Source of the DNA: Nitrospira sp. | Lineage (GTDB): Bacteria > Nitrospirota > Nitrospiria > Nitrospirales > Nitrospiraceae | Direction of reading: 5' to 3' | Assembly (NCBI GenBank): GCA_024330965.1 | Contig: JANDJL010000017.1 | Span: forward strand, 1 to 64,000 | Length of the DNA stretch: 64,000 nt | In this document: positions 37,618-47,817 of the stretch, piece by piece | How positions within the stretch are numbered: the first letter of the stretch is position 1 | How the letters are laid out: each line of letters starts with the position of its first letter | Made by a program: the position numbers and the translations under genes | Notes under the pieces: model-generated | What the model was told of the DNA's origin: nothing | Seen by the model: the letters and a program-made list of their open reading frames with translations, nothing else | Databases searched by the model: none

Positions 37618-39435
37618 CTACAAGCTTTCCACGAAGCTTCTCAGCTTTTTGCTGCGACTCGGATGCCGCAATTTCCGCAACGCTTTCGCTTCGATCTGCC
37701 TGATCCGTTCGCGTGTCACCTCAAAGTCCTGCCCTACTTCCTCAAGCGTATGGTCAGTAGCCTCACCGATCCCGAATCGCTTGCGCAGAACTTTTTCCTC
37801 ACGCGGCGTCAACGTCTCCAACGCGCTGTTGATCTGCCGTTGCAAGTCATACCGGATCGCCGCTTCCAATGGAGAGACAGCCTTTTTGTCTTCGATAAAG
37901 TCACCCAAATGACTGTCTTCTTCTTCCCCGATCGGCGTTTCGAGCGAAATCGGCTCCCGGGCAATTTTGAGGATCTTTCGCACTTTGTCCAACGGCAAAT
38001 CCATGCGCTCGGCGATTTCTTCTGGCAAGGGCTCACGACCGAGTTTCTGCACAAGATGCCGGGACGTACGGACCAGTTTGTTGATCGTTTCAATCATATG
38101 AACGGGGATTCTGATGGTCCGCGCCTGGTCAGCGATAGCTCGCGTAATCGCCTGGCGGATCCACCATGTCGCATAGGTGCTGAACTTGTAGCCGCGCTTG
38201 TACTCGAATTTGTCCACGGCCTTCATCAATCCAATGTTGCCTTCCTGGATAAGGTCCAGAAATTGGAGCCCTCGATTGGTGTATTTCTTGGCGATGCTGA
38301 CGACCAGGCGGAGATTGGCTTCGACCAACTCCGCCTTGCCCCGCTTCACTTTTTCTTCGGCGATGTCGAGCTGTTTGACAGCCTCCTTGATTTCTTCGGC
38401 TGAAACCAGCGCCTCTTCTTCTTCGAGTTGACGAATCTTGGCCTTGGCGGTTTGATATGCTTTTTTCACGTCCAGAAGCGTCTCTTCCGACAGACCGGTC
38501 TTTCGTTTGACCGCCAGAAAATCCTGACGAGTCCGACACAATCGCTTGAGCAACTCCGCGCCCGCCTCTCCGCCCACACCGAGCCGTCGCTGGCAATTCG
38601 CGATCTCGCGCTCCAACGCGCGAATCTGCGCGGCCAAGTCGCGCACCCGTTGGACCATACGATCTTTCAAGACTCCATGGAGGTTCACGGATTCGATCTT
38701 GTCCACGACCTGCTGACGCACGATCTCAAACTGCTTCTTGAATTTCTTCTGCCTCACCGGATCACTGCCGATGTGTTTGCCTTTTTCCATCAGCGCCTTG
38801 AACTGCAGTGAGACCTTGCGGACCGCGTTCAAGGCCTCCAACGTCTTGAGACGGAGCTCTTCATAATCCCGCTCCACGGGTTGCTGATCCTCATCGAATT
38901 CTTCCCCCTGCTCCTGGATCGGCACGATCTCACGGACATCGATGGTGGCATCTTTGAGTTGATCTCGCAGCGCCAACACAAACTCAATGGTCATCGGCAT
39001 GCCGTAGATCACGGAGGCGATGTCTTTTTTGCCTTCTTCGATTCGCTTGGCGATCTCGATCTCGCCCTCTCGGCTCAGCAACGCGACGCTGCCCATTTCT
39101 TTAAGATAGAGCCGAACCGGATCGTCCGTCCGACTCAGCGCGCCGGGCGACAGATCGATCGGTTTTTCGTTCTCTTCCTCGGATTCCAGCTCCATCTCTT
39201 CGCTTTCATCACCGATCTCGCCGTTGTCTGGCCGTTTGCGAATCCGATCCCCCTCCGCGCCGTCGACGATTTCGATGTCCATCTCGCCAAACATCGTCAT
39301 GATGTTGCCAAATTGATCAGAGGACACAAATTCGGCAGGCAGCGTGTTGTTGAGCTCGTCATAGGTCAGGAAGCCCTTTTCCTTTCCGAGCGCAATCAGT
39401 TTTTTCACCTCTCCGAGCAATTCCTGTTTCGGCAT
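37618..39435 (-). CDS. rpoD: RNA polymerase sigma factor RpoD (sigma-70)
   Basis: RpoD is the primary sigma factor. I start at [21 protein letters not shown] (605 residues), with AAGGAG upstream and three bases after the dnaG stop. It has region 1.1 (about 1-75), an acidic stretch (about 80-115), region 1.2 ([21 protein letters not shown]), a long non-conserved region, region 2 ([57 protein letters not shown]), region 3, and region 4 ([20 protein letters not shown]). It follows dnaG, as in many bacteria. Confidence 0.97.
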   Translation of the reverse strand: MPKQELLGEVKKLIALGKEKGFLTYDELNNTLPAEFVSSDQFGNIMTMFGEMDIEIVDGAEGDRIRKRPDNGEIGDESEEMELESEEENEKPIDLSPGALSRTDDPVRLYLKEMGSVALLSREGEIEIAKRIEEGKKDIASVIYGMPMTIEFVLALRDQLKDATIDVREIVPIQEQGEEFDEDQQPVERDYEELRLKTLEALNAVRKVSLQFKALMEKGKHIGSDPVRQKKFKKQFEIVRQQVVDKIESVNLHGVLKDRMVQRVRDLAAQIRALEREIANCQRRLGVGGEAGAELLKRLCRTRQDFLAVKRKTGLSEETLLDVKKAYQTAKAKIRQLEEEEALVSAEEIKEAVKQLDIAEEKVKRGKAELVEANLRLVVSIAKKYTNRGLQFLDLIQEGNIGLMKAVDKFEYKRGYKFSTYATWWIRQAITRAIADQARTIRIPVHMIETINKLVRTSRHLVQKLGREPLPEEIAERMDLPLDKVRKILKIAREPISLETPIGEEEDSHLGDFIEDKKAVSPLEAAIRYDLQRQINSALETLTPREEKVLRKRFGIGEATDHTLEEVGQDFEVTRERIRQIEAKALRKLRHPSRSKKLRSFVESL

Positions 39436-39437
39436 GA

Positions 39438-41279
39438 CTACTCCTTCGCCAAGGACACCGCTCCGGCGGGTGGCACACCGGCTTTTCGGATCCGCCATTC
39501 ATTAATTTGCACGTTCAATGTCCGCGCTTCCTCCACCTGTCCTGCCCGCTCGGCGGCCTTCAGCCTGGCGATCAGGTCCCTTAACATCTGATCCGCATAT
39601 TTCCGATCAAGAACGTCCAAACACGCCTTGACGTGGGCCGGAACGTCGTCAAAATGATCGTCTCGGACTGACAATTCCGTGACCAGAAGGCCGCAGTCCG
39701 GATCGTCGGCTGCTTCGCTCACCAAGGCGTCAAGGCCGAGACGCCCTTCACGGTCCAGATGGGCCAAGGCCATCTGCACAAGTTTCCTGCAAGGAGCAAC
39801 GGTGAACGCTTCGGGTCTCAGTCGCCGAATGTCGGCGGGCGACAATCGGCCATGTAGCAGCAGGAAGACAAGATCCCGTTCTTCCGGCGCTCTTTTGAAT
39901 GCGGCGGAAACGGCGCTTCCCTGCGCCACCTGCTCATGAAAGCCCGCGCCATGAGAAGACCGCCCCTGAAGTCTCGGATATCGCTCGATCAATCGACTTT
40001 GGCTGATTCCCAATCGTTCGGCCACAATCTTGATACGCTCTTCTCGCTCAAGCGGATGTTCGCTTTTTTGCACGATACGCAGTACTTCATCCACACTTCT
40101 GATCCGGCTCTCCAATGAACCGTTTTCCGCCTGCCGGATCGTATGATCCAGGACGTAATCCAGAAGACTCGGGGCGGCAGCTTCCAACACGGCAAACGCG
40201 GTCACGCCCGCCTTTCGCACGAACGTATCGGGATCTTCTCCGCTCGGCAACGTGATCACCTTGACGCTCAATCCGCTGTTGACGAAGAGATCCAATCCCC
40301 TCAGTGCGGCCCGTACCCCTGCGGCATCAGGATCGAAAACCAACACGATGTGATCGGCAAACCGCCGCAAAGCTTGGATATGCTCCGAAGTCAACGCCGT
40401 GCCCAATGTCGCCACCGTGTGCGTCAACCCAGCCTGATGAAGCGCAATTGCATCAAAATACCCTTCGACAACGATGGCGGTCTTCGTCCGAACGATCGCC
40501 TCCCGGGCCTGATCGAGCGCAAACAAGGTGTGCCCTTTTTTAAACAGCGGGGTATCCGGGGAATTCAGATACTTGGGCACGGCATCGCCCAACACCCGGC
40601 CACCGAATCCGACCACGCGTTTGCGCAGATCGGTGATCGCAAACATGATTCGCCCGCGAAACCGATCATAAAAGCCGCCCCCTCCCTCCCGCGCCACTAC
40701 CAGACCGGCGCTCGCGATATCGGTCGGAGAAAATCCCTGCTTGGTCAGTGACTTAAATAAGCCGTCCCACTCGGAAGGCGCCAGGCCGATGCCAAACTGG
40801 TCAATGATGCTCGATTGGATGCCGCGGCTGTCCAGATACGCCCTTCCGGCGGCACCGAGCTTGGCGTCTCGCAGATTGCGCCTGAACCATGCAGCGGCCG
40901 CTTGATTGAGGCGTTCGATTCGCCGGATCTGCTCCGCATAATTCCCCGCAATGTCGGGCGCCTCCGCAACCTCGACTCCCACCTTTTGTCCCAATTCCCG
41001 GACCACCTCCGGAAAGTTCGCGCCGGTGAGCCTGGTCAAAAAAGTGAAGACGTTTCCGCCGGCTCCGCAGCCGAAACAATGGAAAATTTGCCGGGATGGA
41101 TTGACGATAAACGAGGGGGTTTTTTCTTGATGGAATGGGCACAACCCCTTGAAATTCTGCCCTGTTTTTGTCAAGGCCACATGGTGGCTTACGACATCAA
41201 CGATATCGACCCGATCTTTGATCCGGTCGATGATATTATCGGAAATCAAACCGTGACCCACCGGAGTCGCAGCTCCCAT
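39438..41279 (-). CDS. dnaG: DnaG, DNA primase
   Basis: DnaG synthesises RNA primers for replication. The 613-residue protein starts [22 protein letters not shown]. It has the N-terminal CHC2 zinc site ([11 protein letters not shown] and [10 protein letters not shown]), the RNA polymerase domain with TOPRIM ([23 protein letters not shown]), and a C-terminal helicase-interacting region (about 450-610) that is weakly conserved. A 12-residue extension upstream is possible. It is translated just ahead of rpoD. Confidence 0.97.
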   Translation of the reverse strand: MGAATPVGHGLISDNIIDRIKDRVDIVDVVSHHVALTKTGQNFKGLCPFHQEKTPSFIVNPSRQIFHCFGCGAGGNVFTFLTRLTGANFPEVVRELGQKVGVEVAEAPDIAGNYAEQIRRIERLNQAAAAWFRRNLRDAKLGAAGRAYLDSRGIQSSIIDQFGIGLAPSEWDGLFKSLTKQGFSPTDIASAGLVVAREGGGGFYDRFRGRIMFAITDLRKRVVGFGGRVLGDAVPKYLNSPDTPLFKKGHTLFALDQAREAIVRTKTAIVVEGYFDAIALHQAGLTHTVATLGTALTSEHIQALRRFADHIVLVFDPDAAGVRAALRGLDLFVNSGLSVKVITLPSGEDPDTFVRKAGVTAFAVLEAAAPSLLDYVLDHTIRQAENGSLESRIRSVDEVLRIVQKSEHPLEREERIKIVAERLGISQSRLIERYPRLQGRSSHGAGFHEQVAQGSAVSAAFKRAPEERDLVFLLLHGRLSPADIRRLRPEAFTVAPCRKLVQMALAHLDREGRLGLDALVSEAADDPDCGLLVTELSVRDDHFDDVPAHVKACLDVLDRKYADQMLRDLIARLKAAERAGQVEEARTLNVQINEWRIRKAGVPPAGAVSLAKE

Positions 41280-41340
41280 GTCGTTTCGCCGCCCCTGATG
41301 CGAACAGGAGGCCACACTTGTCGGGAAAAATCGACCGAGC

Positions 41341-41370
41341 AGAATAACAGACGGTTTAACTATCTGTCAA
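41341..41370 (-). promoter_or_regulatory. Promoter of dnaG-rpoD
   Basis: On the minus strand a perfect TTGACA (41370-41365) and TATTCT (41346-41341) are spaced 18 bases, about 62 bases before the dnaG ATG. This is the best promoter match in the window and allows dnaG-rpoD to be made independently of the his genes upstream. Confidence 0.68.
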
Positions 41371-41386
41371 ATATGGGGAAACGTGA

Positions 41387-41731
41387 TTAGCCAGGCGGCC
41401 AACTCATCCGGCGTCCGCCGGTGACATGAAGGTGCAGATGAAACACCGTTTGCCCCCCGTCTTTCCCCGTGTTCGTGACAATGCGATAGCCCGATTCGGC
41501 TATGCCCTTCAGTTGCGCGACTTTCGCGCAGGTCAACAGAAGCCGCCCCAACAGGGCTTGATCCTGTTCCTCACAGTCCCGAACGGCCGCAATGTGTTTC
41601 TTCGGGATGACCAGCGTATGGACGGGAGCCTGAGGGTGGATGTCATCAAAAGCCAAGGTCTGGTCATCTTCATGAACGACCTTGGCCGAAATCTGTTTTG
41701 CCACGATCTTACAAAAAAGACAGTCACTCAT
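41387..41731 (-). CDS. HIT family nucleotide-binding protein (HinT-like)
   Basis: The 114-residue protein is a histidine-triad hydrolase of purine nucleoside phosphoramidates. It has CLFCKIVAKQISAKVVHED at the start, the strand VHTLVIPKKHI, and the active HIT motif HLHLHV near residue 98. The N-terminal CxxC suggests a zinc site, as in many HinT proteins. It is downstream of hisIE, a frequent arrangement, and 107 bases before dnaG. Confidence 0.93.
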   Translation of the reverse strand: MSDCLFCKIVAKQISAKVVHEDDQTLAFDDIHPQAPVHTLVIPKKHIAAVRDCEEQDQALLGRLLLTCAKVAQLKGIAESGYRIVTNTGKDGGQTVFHLHLHVTGGRRMSWPPG

Positions 41732-41814
41732 CGTCGTCTCGACTTCTTACCAGTCCCCCGATGGATGGCGGCTTGCTCAAATTCCTTCTTTTTTGGTGAT
41801 CCCCGATGGTCTTC

Positions 41815-42480
41815 TTATTCCCCCCTCACACCAGACCGGCCGAACCGCCTGCCTAACTCCGCATAAATATCCTGAAGCGCCACGTCATGGTGCCCCAGCA
41901 CCATCAAGGTATGAAACACCAAGTCCGCCGTTTCATAGATAATCTCCTCCCTTTTTCCCCCTTTGGAGGCCAAGAGTACCTCTCCCGCCTCCTCCACCAC
42001 TTTTTTTAGAATTCGATCTTGTCCCCCCTCGAACAACTTCGTCGTATAAGACCCCGCCCGCGGATGGGCTCGGCGCTCACGGATAGTCCGCAGAATCGCT
42101 TCGAGAATCCCGCCCGCCGCATCTTGCGTCGGAGACTCGACAACCAGTCCCTGATCGTCAAGTCTGGAAAAAAAACACGCCCGTTCCCCCGTGTGACAGA
42201 CCGGACCTTCCGCCTGTGCCTTGACCAAAATCGTGTCGCGATCGCAATCGATGAACAAATCCTTTACGCGAAGCTTGTGACCGGACGTCTCGCCCTTCTC
42301 CCACAGCTTTTTGCGGGACCGGCTCCAGAAGTGGACACTCTTGGTCTCGAGCGTCTTGGCGATGGCCTCCTGGTTCATATAGCCCACCATCAACACGGAC
42401 CCATCAAGCCAATCCTGCACGACGGCCGGGAGAAGGCCTCTCTCATCAAGCTTCAACTGATTTGCCGGCTCATCGCTCAT
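41815..42480 (-). CDS. hisIE: HisIE, bifunctional phosphoribosyl-AMP cyclohydrolase / phosphoribosyl-ATP pyrophosphatase
   Basis: HisIE catalyses steps 2 and 3 of histidine synthesis. The 221-residue protein has the HisI domain (about 10-115; VGYMNQEAIAKTLETKSVHFWSRSRKKLWEKGETSGH, and CDRDTILVKAQAEGPVCHTGERACFF with metal-binding residues) and the HisE domain (about 125-215; GSYTTKLFEGGQDRILKKVVEEAGEVLLA, then YETADLVFHTLMVLGHHDV). It starts four bases after hisF. Confidence 0.96.
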   Translation of the reverse strand: MSDEPANQLKLDERGLLPAVVQDWLDGSVLMVGYMNQEAIAKTLETKSVHFWSRSRKKLWEKGETSGHKLRVKDLFIDCDRDTILVKAQAEGPVCHTGERACFFSRLDDQGLVVESPTQDAAGGILEAILRTIRERRAHPRAGSYTTKLFEGGQDRILKKVVEEAGEVLLASKGGKREEIIYETADLVFHTLMVLGHHDVALQDIYAELGRRFGRSGVRGE

Positions 42481-42484
42481 CGAT

Positions 42485-43267
42485 TCATGCCGCCTGCGCC
42501 GAGAAATCGGACCGCACGGGAATGCCGCGTTCCTTCAAAAACGCCTTCACCTGAGGAATCGTCAACGTTCGAAAATGAAAGACAGAGGCTGCCAAGACCG
42601 CGTCAGCCTTACCCTTGACAAAACCGTCATACAGATGCTCCAACGTCCCGACCCCGCCTGACGCGATCACGGGGGTTGATACCCGCTCCGACACGGCGGC
42701 TGTCAGCCCAAGATCATACCCGTTCTGCCGACCGTCTTCGTCCATACTGGTCACTAACAGTTCGCCCGCTCCGTAATCTTCCATCCGTTTCGCCCATTCC
42801 ACGACATCCAGTCCCGTCGGCTTACGCCCTCCGTGGGTGAATACCTGCCACCTGCCCGCCATGGATTCTCGTTTGGCGTCGATCGCCACCACAATGCACT
42901 GCGTGCCGAACCGCCTGGCCGCCTCCCTCACGAACTCGGGCCGTTCTACCGCCGCCGTGTTGATGCTCACCTTATCCGCCCCGGCGTTCAATAACCTTCG
43001 AATATCATCGAGCGTGCGTACGCCGCCGCCGACCGTCACCGGCATGAAGACGCAACCCGCCGTCCGTTCGACCACATCGATGATGGTGTTCCGGTTCTCA
43101 TGCGACGCCGTGATATCCAGAAAGCAGAGTTCGTCCGCGCCGTCGCGGTCATAAAGCGCCGCCACCTCGACCGGATCGCCCGCATCCCGAAGGCCCGCGA
43201 AGCTAACCCCCTTGACCACGCGACCATCTTTGACGTCCAGGCAGGGAATGATCCGTTTCGTCAACAC
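42485..43267 (-). CDS. hisF: HisF, imidazole glycerol phosphate synthase cyclase subunit
   Basis: HisF uses ammonia channelled from HisH to make imidazole glycerol phosphate and AICAR. The 260-residue TIM barrel has the catalytic Asp in [16 protein letters not shown], a second Asp in [10 protein letters not shown], and the phosphate-binding loops [11 protein letters not shown] and [16 protein letters not shown]. It lies 15 bases after hisA. Length is standard. Confidence 0.97.
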   Translation of the reverse strand: MLTKRIIPCLDVKDGRVVKGVSFAGLRDAGDPVEVAALYDRDGADELCFLDITASHENRNTIIDVVERTAGCVFMPVTVGGGVRTLDDIRRLLNAGADKVSINTAAVERPEFVREAARRFGTQCIVVAIDAKRESMAGRWQVFTHGGRKPTGLDVVEWAKRMEDYGAGELLVTSMDEDGRQNGYDLGLTAAVSERVSTPVIASGGVGTLEHLYDGFVKGKADAVLAASVFHFRTLTIPQVKAFLKERGIPVRSDFSAQAA

Positions 43268-43282
43268 ACGTACCTCTTTGTT

Positions 43283-44008
43283 TTATTCCTTGCCCAGAGC
43301 CGTTACGGCGGCCCGATAATCCAACATTCCATCATACAGCGCCTTGCCCACAATCGCCCCTTCCACCCGAGGTCCCAGGGATCGAACCGCCAACAGATCG
43401 TCGATGGTGCTGATCCCTCCCGACGCAAGAACCGGAAACGGCGAAGACGCGACGATCTCTTCCAAAGCAGGAATGTTCGGCCCGCTCAACATGCCGTCGC
43501 ACGAAATATCCGTGTAGATCACGGCCCCAAGAGCAAAACCGGACATCTCTTTCAGCAGATCGACCGCTCTCACATCCGACATCTCCGTCCAGCCCTTCAC
43601 CGCCACTTTGCCGTTTCGTGCATCGAGCCCCAACACAATGCGCCGGGGAAATTCCCGGCACGCCTGTTCGAGAAATGCCCGATCCGTCAAAGCGGCCGTG
43701 CCAAGCACAACGCGCGACACTCCGGCGCGCAGATACTGCCGAACCGTCTCAATTGACCGAATTCCTCCTCCCACCTGAACATGGACGCCGACCACGTTCA
43801 TAACAGCTTCGATCTGGGACACGTTGCGCGGCCTCCCGTCTACCGCCCCGTTCAGATCCACGACGTGAATCAGGGCCGCACCCTGCTCCTGCCAATGCCT
43901 GGCCACGGCTTGGACATCATCCGAATAGACGATTTCCGCCGCCATATCCCCTTGGCGCAATCGCACGCAGCGGCCGTCTTTCAAATCAATCGCCGGGATG
44001 ATGAGCAC
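43283..44008 (-). CDS. hisA: HisA, ProFAR isomerase
   Basis: HisA isomerises ProFAR to PRFAR. The 241-residue half-barrel duplication protein has the catalytic Asp in LIIPAIDLKDGRCVRLRQGD, the second Asp in VIYTDISCDGMLSGPN, and the phosphate loops VQVGGGIRSIETV and VLASGGISTIDDLLAV. The start is just after the lipoprotein gene, 19 bases away. It is closely related to HisF and differs by the KDGRCVRL motif. Confidence 0.97.
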   Translation of the reverse strand: MLIIPAIDLKDGRCVRLRQGDMAAEIVYSDDVQAVARHWQEQGAALIHVVDLNGAVDGRPRNVSQIEAVMNVVGVHVQVGGGIRSIETVRQYLRAGVSRVVLGTAALTDRAFLEQACREFPRRIVLGLDARNGKVAVKGWTEMSDVRAVDLLKEMSGFALGAVIYTDISCDGMLSGPNIPALEEIVASSPFPVLASGGISTIDDLLAVRSLGPRVEGAIVGKALYDGMLDYRAAVTALGKE

Positions 44009-44027
44009 GTAAATTCCTTCGCCTTAT

Positions 44028-44798
44028 TCAGAACGGGAACTCCTTCAACAGCGCGTCAACGCCGTACTCCGCCAATTCGTCCGCCGTCACGAACATACCG
44101 AACCGTTGCACAAAGCCGAGAACATCCTCCGTCAAGGGACGCTGCCGTTCATAATAATTCCCCTCCCACAGCACCCGTCCATCCGCCGCCACGACCTTTA
44201 CTTCAAATCCGACGGACGCCGCCGGATTCGCGCCGAGACGGCTTCCGACCCGCTCCTGATACATCGACACGAGACCGATCATGACCGCATCCGCGTTCAG
44301 CTTTCGAGCCACCGCAGCGGCGGCAACTTCCGGCCGAGTTTTAGACGAGGTCGTCTCGGAGACCACGGAGGTCAAGACTTGAGCCGCCTCGCTGGGCGGT
44401 ATCAGCCGCACTCCGCCCCTCGATTGAAGACGCTTCCAAAACAACTGCGTGACACGCTCCGCCGCGTAGTCGGGCACCACAGCGACTTGTCTGGGCTTTG
44501 GCTCTACGTCAGAGGCGACGGCCACGGACATATCCTGTTGCCGGATGCTCTGGGGGGTCGAGAAAAAGAAGTCACCCTGATCGCGCATTTGCGGGGTGGT
44601 CATCGCGGTAAAGGGAATCAGTGCGAGCGTTCGAACGGTGTACCCAGGCAGGAGATCAGATGAGGCCGTTGTGACCTTCCACCCGCTACAACCGGCGACG
44701 ATCCAGGTCAACACTACGGGGATCACGGCGCGAATGACGAGACCGGCGCCGAACAAGGATGCTTGGGCACTCTTGATTTTGACAAGTCGTTTAGACAT
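44028..44798 (-). CDS. Uncharacterised lipoprotein inside the his operon
   Basis: I do not recognise the family with certainty. The 256-residue protein has an unusually long N-terminal basic region, a hydrophobic core and a lipobox VAGC (Cys 37), so it is probably a lipoprotein. The mature part has LPGYTVRTLALIPFTAMTTP, AAERVTQLFWKRLQSRGGVRLIPPSEAAQ, and VARKLNADAVMIGLVSMYQERVG, which resembles the CsgG/GNA1162-type envelope proteins with an alpha/beta fold. It overlaps the hisH stop by eight bases and is followed by hisA, so it is translated with the his genes although histidine synthesis has no known need for it. Confidence 0.6.
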   Translation of the reverse strand: MSKRLVKIKSAQASLFGAGLVIRAVIPVVLTWIVAGCSGWKVTTASSDLLPGYTVRTLALIPFTAMTTPQMRDQGDFFFSTPQSIRQQDMSVAVASDVEPKPRQVAVVPDYAAERVTQLFWKRLQSRGGVRLIPPSEAAQVLTSVVSETTSSKTRPEVAAAAVARKLNADAVMIGLVSMYQERVGSRLGANPAASVGFEVKVVAADGRVLWEGNYYERQRPLTEDVLGFVQRFGMFVTADELAEYGVDALLKEFPF

Positions 44799-45402
44799 GC
44801 CATGCTCCGAAATTTTTGATCAATCGCAGTCCCACAGCTTGACTCTTTTCCGGATGAAACTGGCACGCCACGACGTTGTCTTTCCAAATGCTGGATACGA
44901 AAGACCCGCCGTACGTCGTCGTCGAAGCGGCAAGTCGTTTGTCGCAGGGATCGACAAAATACGAGTGCACGAAATACCAATCCGCTCCGTCGGCGATGCC
45001 ATCGAACAGAGGGCACTTCACTTGAAAATGAACCTGATTCCATCCCATATGCGGAACCTTCAGCCCAGGCCCCGCCGCGAATCGCCGCACCGTGCCATGA
45101 ATGATGTCGAGCCCCTTGTGGGGACCGAACTCTTCGCTCTCGGAGAACAGCACTTGGAGGCCTAGACAAATTCCCAGAAATGGTTTGCCCGATCGGATGG
45201 CGGTGTGGATCGGCTCCACCAGCCCATATCGCTCAATATTGGCCATGCAGTCGCCGAAGGCTCCAACCCCTGGCAAAACGACATGGCTCGCATCGCCGAT
45301 GACCTGTGCATCGCGCGTGACCACAGCCCGATGCCCCACCGCCTCAAAGGCTTTGTGGACACTGCGCAAGTTACCCATCTCATAATCGATAATGGCGATC
45401 AT
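44791..45402 (-). CDS. hisH: HisH, glutamine amidotransferase subunit of IGP synthase
   Basis: HisH hydrolyses glutamine and channels ammonia to HisF. The 203-residue class I amidotransferase starts MIAIIDYEMGNLRSVHKAFE, has LPGVGAFGDCM, the nucleophile Cys in FLGICLGLQVLFSESEE, and the catalytic His/Glu in VACQFHPEKSQ. It is complete. It lies after a 526-base gap from hisB. Confidence 0.97.
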   Translation of the reverse strand: MIAIIDYEMGNLRSVHKAFEAVGHRAVVTRDAQVIGDASHVVLPGVGAFGDCMANIERYGLVEPIHTAIRSGKPFLGICLGLQVLFSESEEFGPHKGLDIIHGTVRRFAAGPGLKVPHMGWNQVHFQVKCPLFDGIADGADWYFVHSYFVDPCDKRLAASTTTYGGSFVSSIWKDNVVACQFHPEKSQAVGLRLIKNFGAWHV

Positions 45403-45928
45403 ACAAACAGGCTGCCCCGCTTCATAGGGGGTAACAATACCGCAACCGAAACGATCCTGCCACTGGCAATCTGGGTAAGAATGCCCAAAAATTGACGGGA
45501 TCTCGATGAACCGTCAGCCCGAGCCAGCCAACCTCTATGGTCCGACATGGAAGATGAGGGATTGACTGAATACGTCCGACATCAGCACAGGCGAACGGAG
45601 CACGGATGTCCAGACACGAGAATCAATGTGTAGCGGATGGCGTCATTATCAACAATGTTGCCGGACTGGAACGTTGCATCGAGAAAATCCGTTGGACTAC
45701 GGGAGCACGAAGTTTGGCCCATATCGCGATCTACCGACTCAGGATTCAATTCCGCCCCATCAAGCCCGTGAAGCCTCGATCGACCTCGCGATGCACGGTA
45801 GTCAGGAAACAGGCGCTGGAAGTGCCGCAGGACAGCCGAGACCTGTTCGACCTCATGTCAACCCACAGCCCGCGCCGTCGCCATCTCATCAGGCGACATT
45901 CCGCCGATGACCGAGTCAGCCACCGACG
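45403..45928. other. Long gap between hisB and hisH with a possible gene remnant and hairpin
   Basis: No convincing gene fills these 526 bases. On the minus strand one frame stays open from 45622 to the stop at 45422 (66 codons, including the peptide EVGWLGLTVHRDPVNFWAF), but it has no start codon near its beginning. Plus-strand frames here are Arg/Ser/Pro-rich and run antisense into hisB; I reject them. A hairpin TGACGG / CCGTCA (45516-45511 and 45498-45493) followed by ATTTTTGG on the minus strand could be a weak terminator 90 bases upstream of hisH. Confidence 0.4.
45487..45516 (-). terminator. Possible weak terminator or attenuator upstream of hisH
   Basis: The six-base stem TGACGG/CCGTCA with a 12-base loop is followed by AATTTTTGG on the minus strand. 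The stem is short, so only partial termination would be expected, if any. Confidence 0.3.
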
Positions 45929-46537
45929 CTACAGCATTCCCTTCGTCGAGAGAACGTTGCCGGCCAAGCGTTCTTCCGGCATGGTGGCCTGATCCAGCGC
46001 CTTGGCCAGCGCTTTAAAGACGGATTCCATAATATGGTGGGGATTGCGGCCGTAGAGGAGATTCACGTGCAGATTGAGCCCGCCGTGGGTGACGAAGGCT
46101 TGGAAGAAATCCTCGAACAAACCGAGGTCGAACGATTTGATCTTCCGATCCGGCAAGGCGACATTGTAGACGAGGAACGGTCGGCCACTGAGATCCACCG
46201 TCACCTGTGTCAACGTTTCGTCGAGCGGTACCGAAGCGAACCCGAATCGTCTGATCCCGGCCTTCTCGCCCAGAGCCCGATGCAACGCCTGACCCATGAC
46301 AATGCCGACGTCTTCAACCGTATGATGCTCGTCGATATCGATATCGCCTTTGGCCTGGACCGTCAAATCGAAGAAACCGTGCTTCACCAACAATTCCAGC
46401 ATATGGTCGAAGAAGCGAATACCCGTATCGATCACACCTTGCCCTGTGCCGTCCAGTGCCCATTCGACACGGATGTCGGTTTCTTTCGTCGCGCGGTGGA
46501 CGATGGCCTTCCGTGGAAAGGAGCCGTCGGTGTTCAT
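45929..46537 (-). CDS. hisB: HisB, imidazoleglycerol-phosphate dehydratase
   Basis: HisB dehydrates imidazole glycerol phosphate. The 202-residue single-domain enzyme has the duplicated metal-binding motifs [13 protein letters not shown] and [16 protein letters not shown], and [17 protein letters not shown]. It is the monofunctional type without a phosphatase domain. Its start overlaps the hisD stop by four bases (ATGA). Confidence 0.96.
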   Translation of the reverse strand: MNTDGSFPRKAIVHRATKETDIRVEWALDGTGQGVIDTGIRFFDHMLELLVKHGFFDLTVQAKGDIDIDEHHTVEDVGIVMGQALHRALGEKAGIRRFGFASVPLDETLTQVTVDLSGRPFLVYNVALPDRKIKSFDLGLFEDFFQAFVTHGGLNLHVNLLYGRNPHHIMESVFKALAKALDQATMPEERLAGNVLSTKGML

Positions 46538-47817
46538 GAAAACCTGCTCTGGGCCGACTTGGCGTGCGCATCAAATCCTTCGATGTGGGCAAGCCGCAAC
46601 AATGGATCTTTCACCTTCGCCAGTTCCTGCTTGGTATAGTGTACGATGTTGCTGACCTTCACGTAGTCGTTCACCGAGAGCGGCGAGAAGAACCTGGCGC
46701 TGCTTCCCGTCGGCAACACGTGGTTCGGTCCGGCCACGTAATCCGCCACCGACGGCGGCGTGTACCGGCCCAAGAACAGGGCGCCGGCATGGCGGATTTT
46801 TTCGAGATAGTCAAAGGGGTTGTCCACGGACAATGTGACATGCTCGGCGGCGATTTGATTGGCCACATCGATCGCTTCATCCATCGTCGAGACAACGAAC
46901 GCCACGGAGTGACGCGCGATCGCCTTCGAGGCGATCTTTTCCCGCTGAAGCCCTTTCAACTGGTGCTCGACCGCTCTTGAGACATCCTTGGCCAACCGTT
47001 CCGACGTCGTCACCAGAAAAACCTGTGCGTCTTCGTCGTGCTCGGCCTCGCACAGTAAATCAGCCGCGACGTGGGCAGGATCAGCCTGGTCATCCGCCAC
47101 CACCAGCAACTCGCTGGGGCCCGCGATCATGTCAATGCCGACGGTTCCATAGAGGAGCCGTTTGGCGGTGGCAACATAGATATTGCCGGGACCGACGATT
47201 TTGTCCACCTTCTCGATCGTCTTCGTGCCATACGCCAGCGCCGCCACCGCCTGAACCCCGCCGACTCGATAGATCTCGGTCACACCCGCGATATCGGCTG
47301 CGACCAGGAGATAGGGATTGATTCCGCCTTTTTGCGGCGGCGTGACCATCACCACACGCGGCACGCCGGCGACCTTGGCCGGGATGGCGCACATCAAAAC
47401 CGACGACGGATATACGGCTTTCCCACCCGGCACATACACGCCGACGGCGTCGACCGGCGTAACGAGCTGCCCCAACGTGGCGTCGCCGTCTTGATACATC
47501 CAGGTTTTCGTGCGTTGACGCTCGTGAAACGCCGTGATTCGGCGAGCCGCGAGCCGTAGTGCGTCCCCTTCTTCTTTGCGGATATGGAAATACGCGTTCT
47601 TGATTTCGTCAGGCGTGACCCTCAGTTCATCGGGCTTCAACGACACTTTGTCGAACTGCTTCGTATATCGCAGCACCGCTTTGTCGCCGCCCCGTTCGAC
47701 GGCCTGGAGAATCGCGCGCACCGCCCTCTCCGCTGAAGCTCCTGCCGTTTGCCCGCGGGAGGAAGCTTTTTTCAGAGCGGACGGAAATCCACGATCCGCC
47801 TGAGTCACAATCTTCAT
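46534..47817 (-). CDS. hisD: HisD, histidinol dehydrogenase
   Basis: HisD oxidises histidinol to histidine in two NAD-linked steps using zinc. The 427-residue protein starts [20 protein letters not shown]; the start overlaps the hisG stop by four bases, so I prefer it to the longer frame at 47874. Motifs include [46 protein letters not shown] with nearby catalytic residues, and [18 protein letters not shown]. It is complete and standard. Confidence 0.97.
   Translation of the reverse strand: MKIVTQADRGFPSALKKASSRGQTAGASAERAVRAILQAVERGGDKAVLRYTKQFDKVSLKPDELRVTPDEIKNAYFHIRKEEGDALRLAARRITAFHERQRTKTWMYQDGDATLGQLVTPVDAVGVYVPGGKAVYPSSVLMCAIPAKVAGVPRVVMVTPPQKGGINPYLLVAADIAGVTEIYRVGGVQAVAALAYGTKTIEKVDKIVGPGNIYVATAKRLLYGTVGIDMIAGPSELLVVADDQADPAHVAADLLCEAEHDEDAQVFLVTTSERLAKDVSRAVEHQLKGLQREKIASKAIARHSVAFVVSTMDEAIDVANQIAAEHVTLSVDNPFDYLEKIRHAGALFLGRYTPPSVADYVAGPNHVLPTGSSARFFSPLSVNDYVKVSNIVHYTKQELAKVKDPLLRLAHIEGFDAHAKSAQSRFS

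Noticed and set aside
45606..45992. 128-codon plus-strand frame in the his gap
   Set aside because: It runs antisense into hisB, is Arg/Ser/Pro-rich and has no family resemblance.
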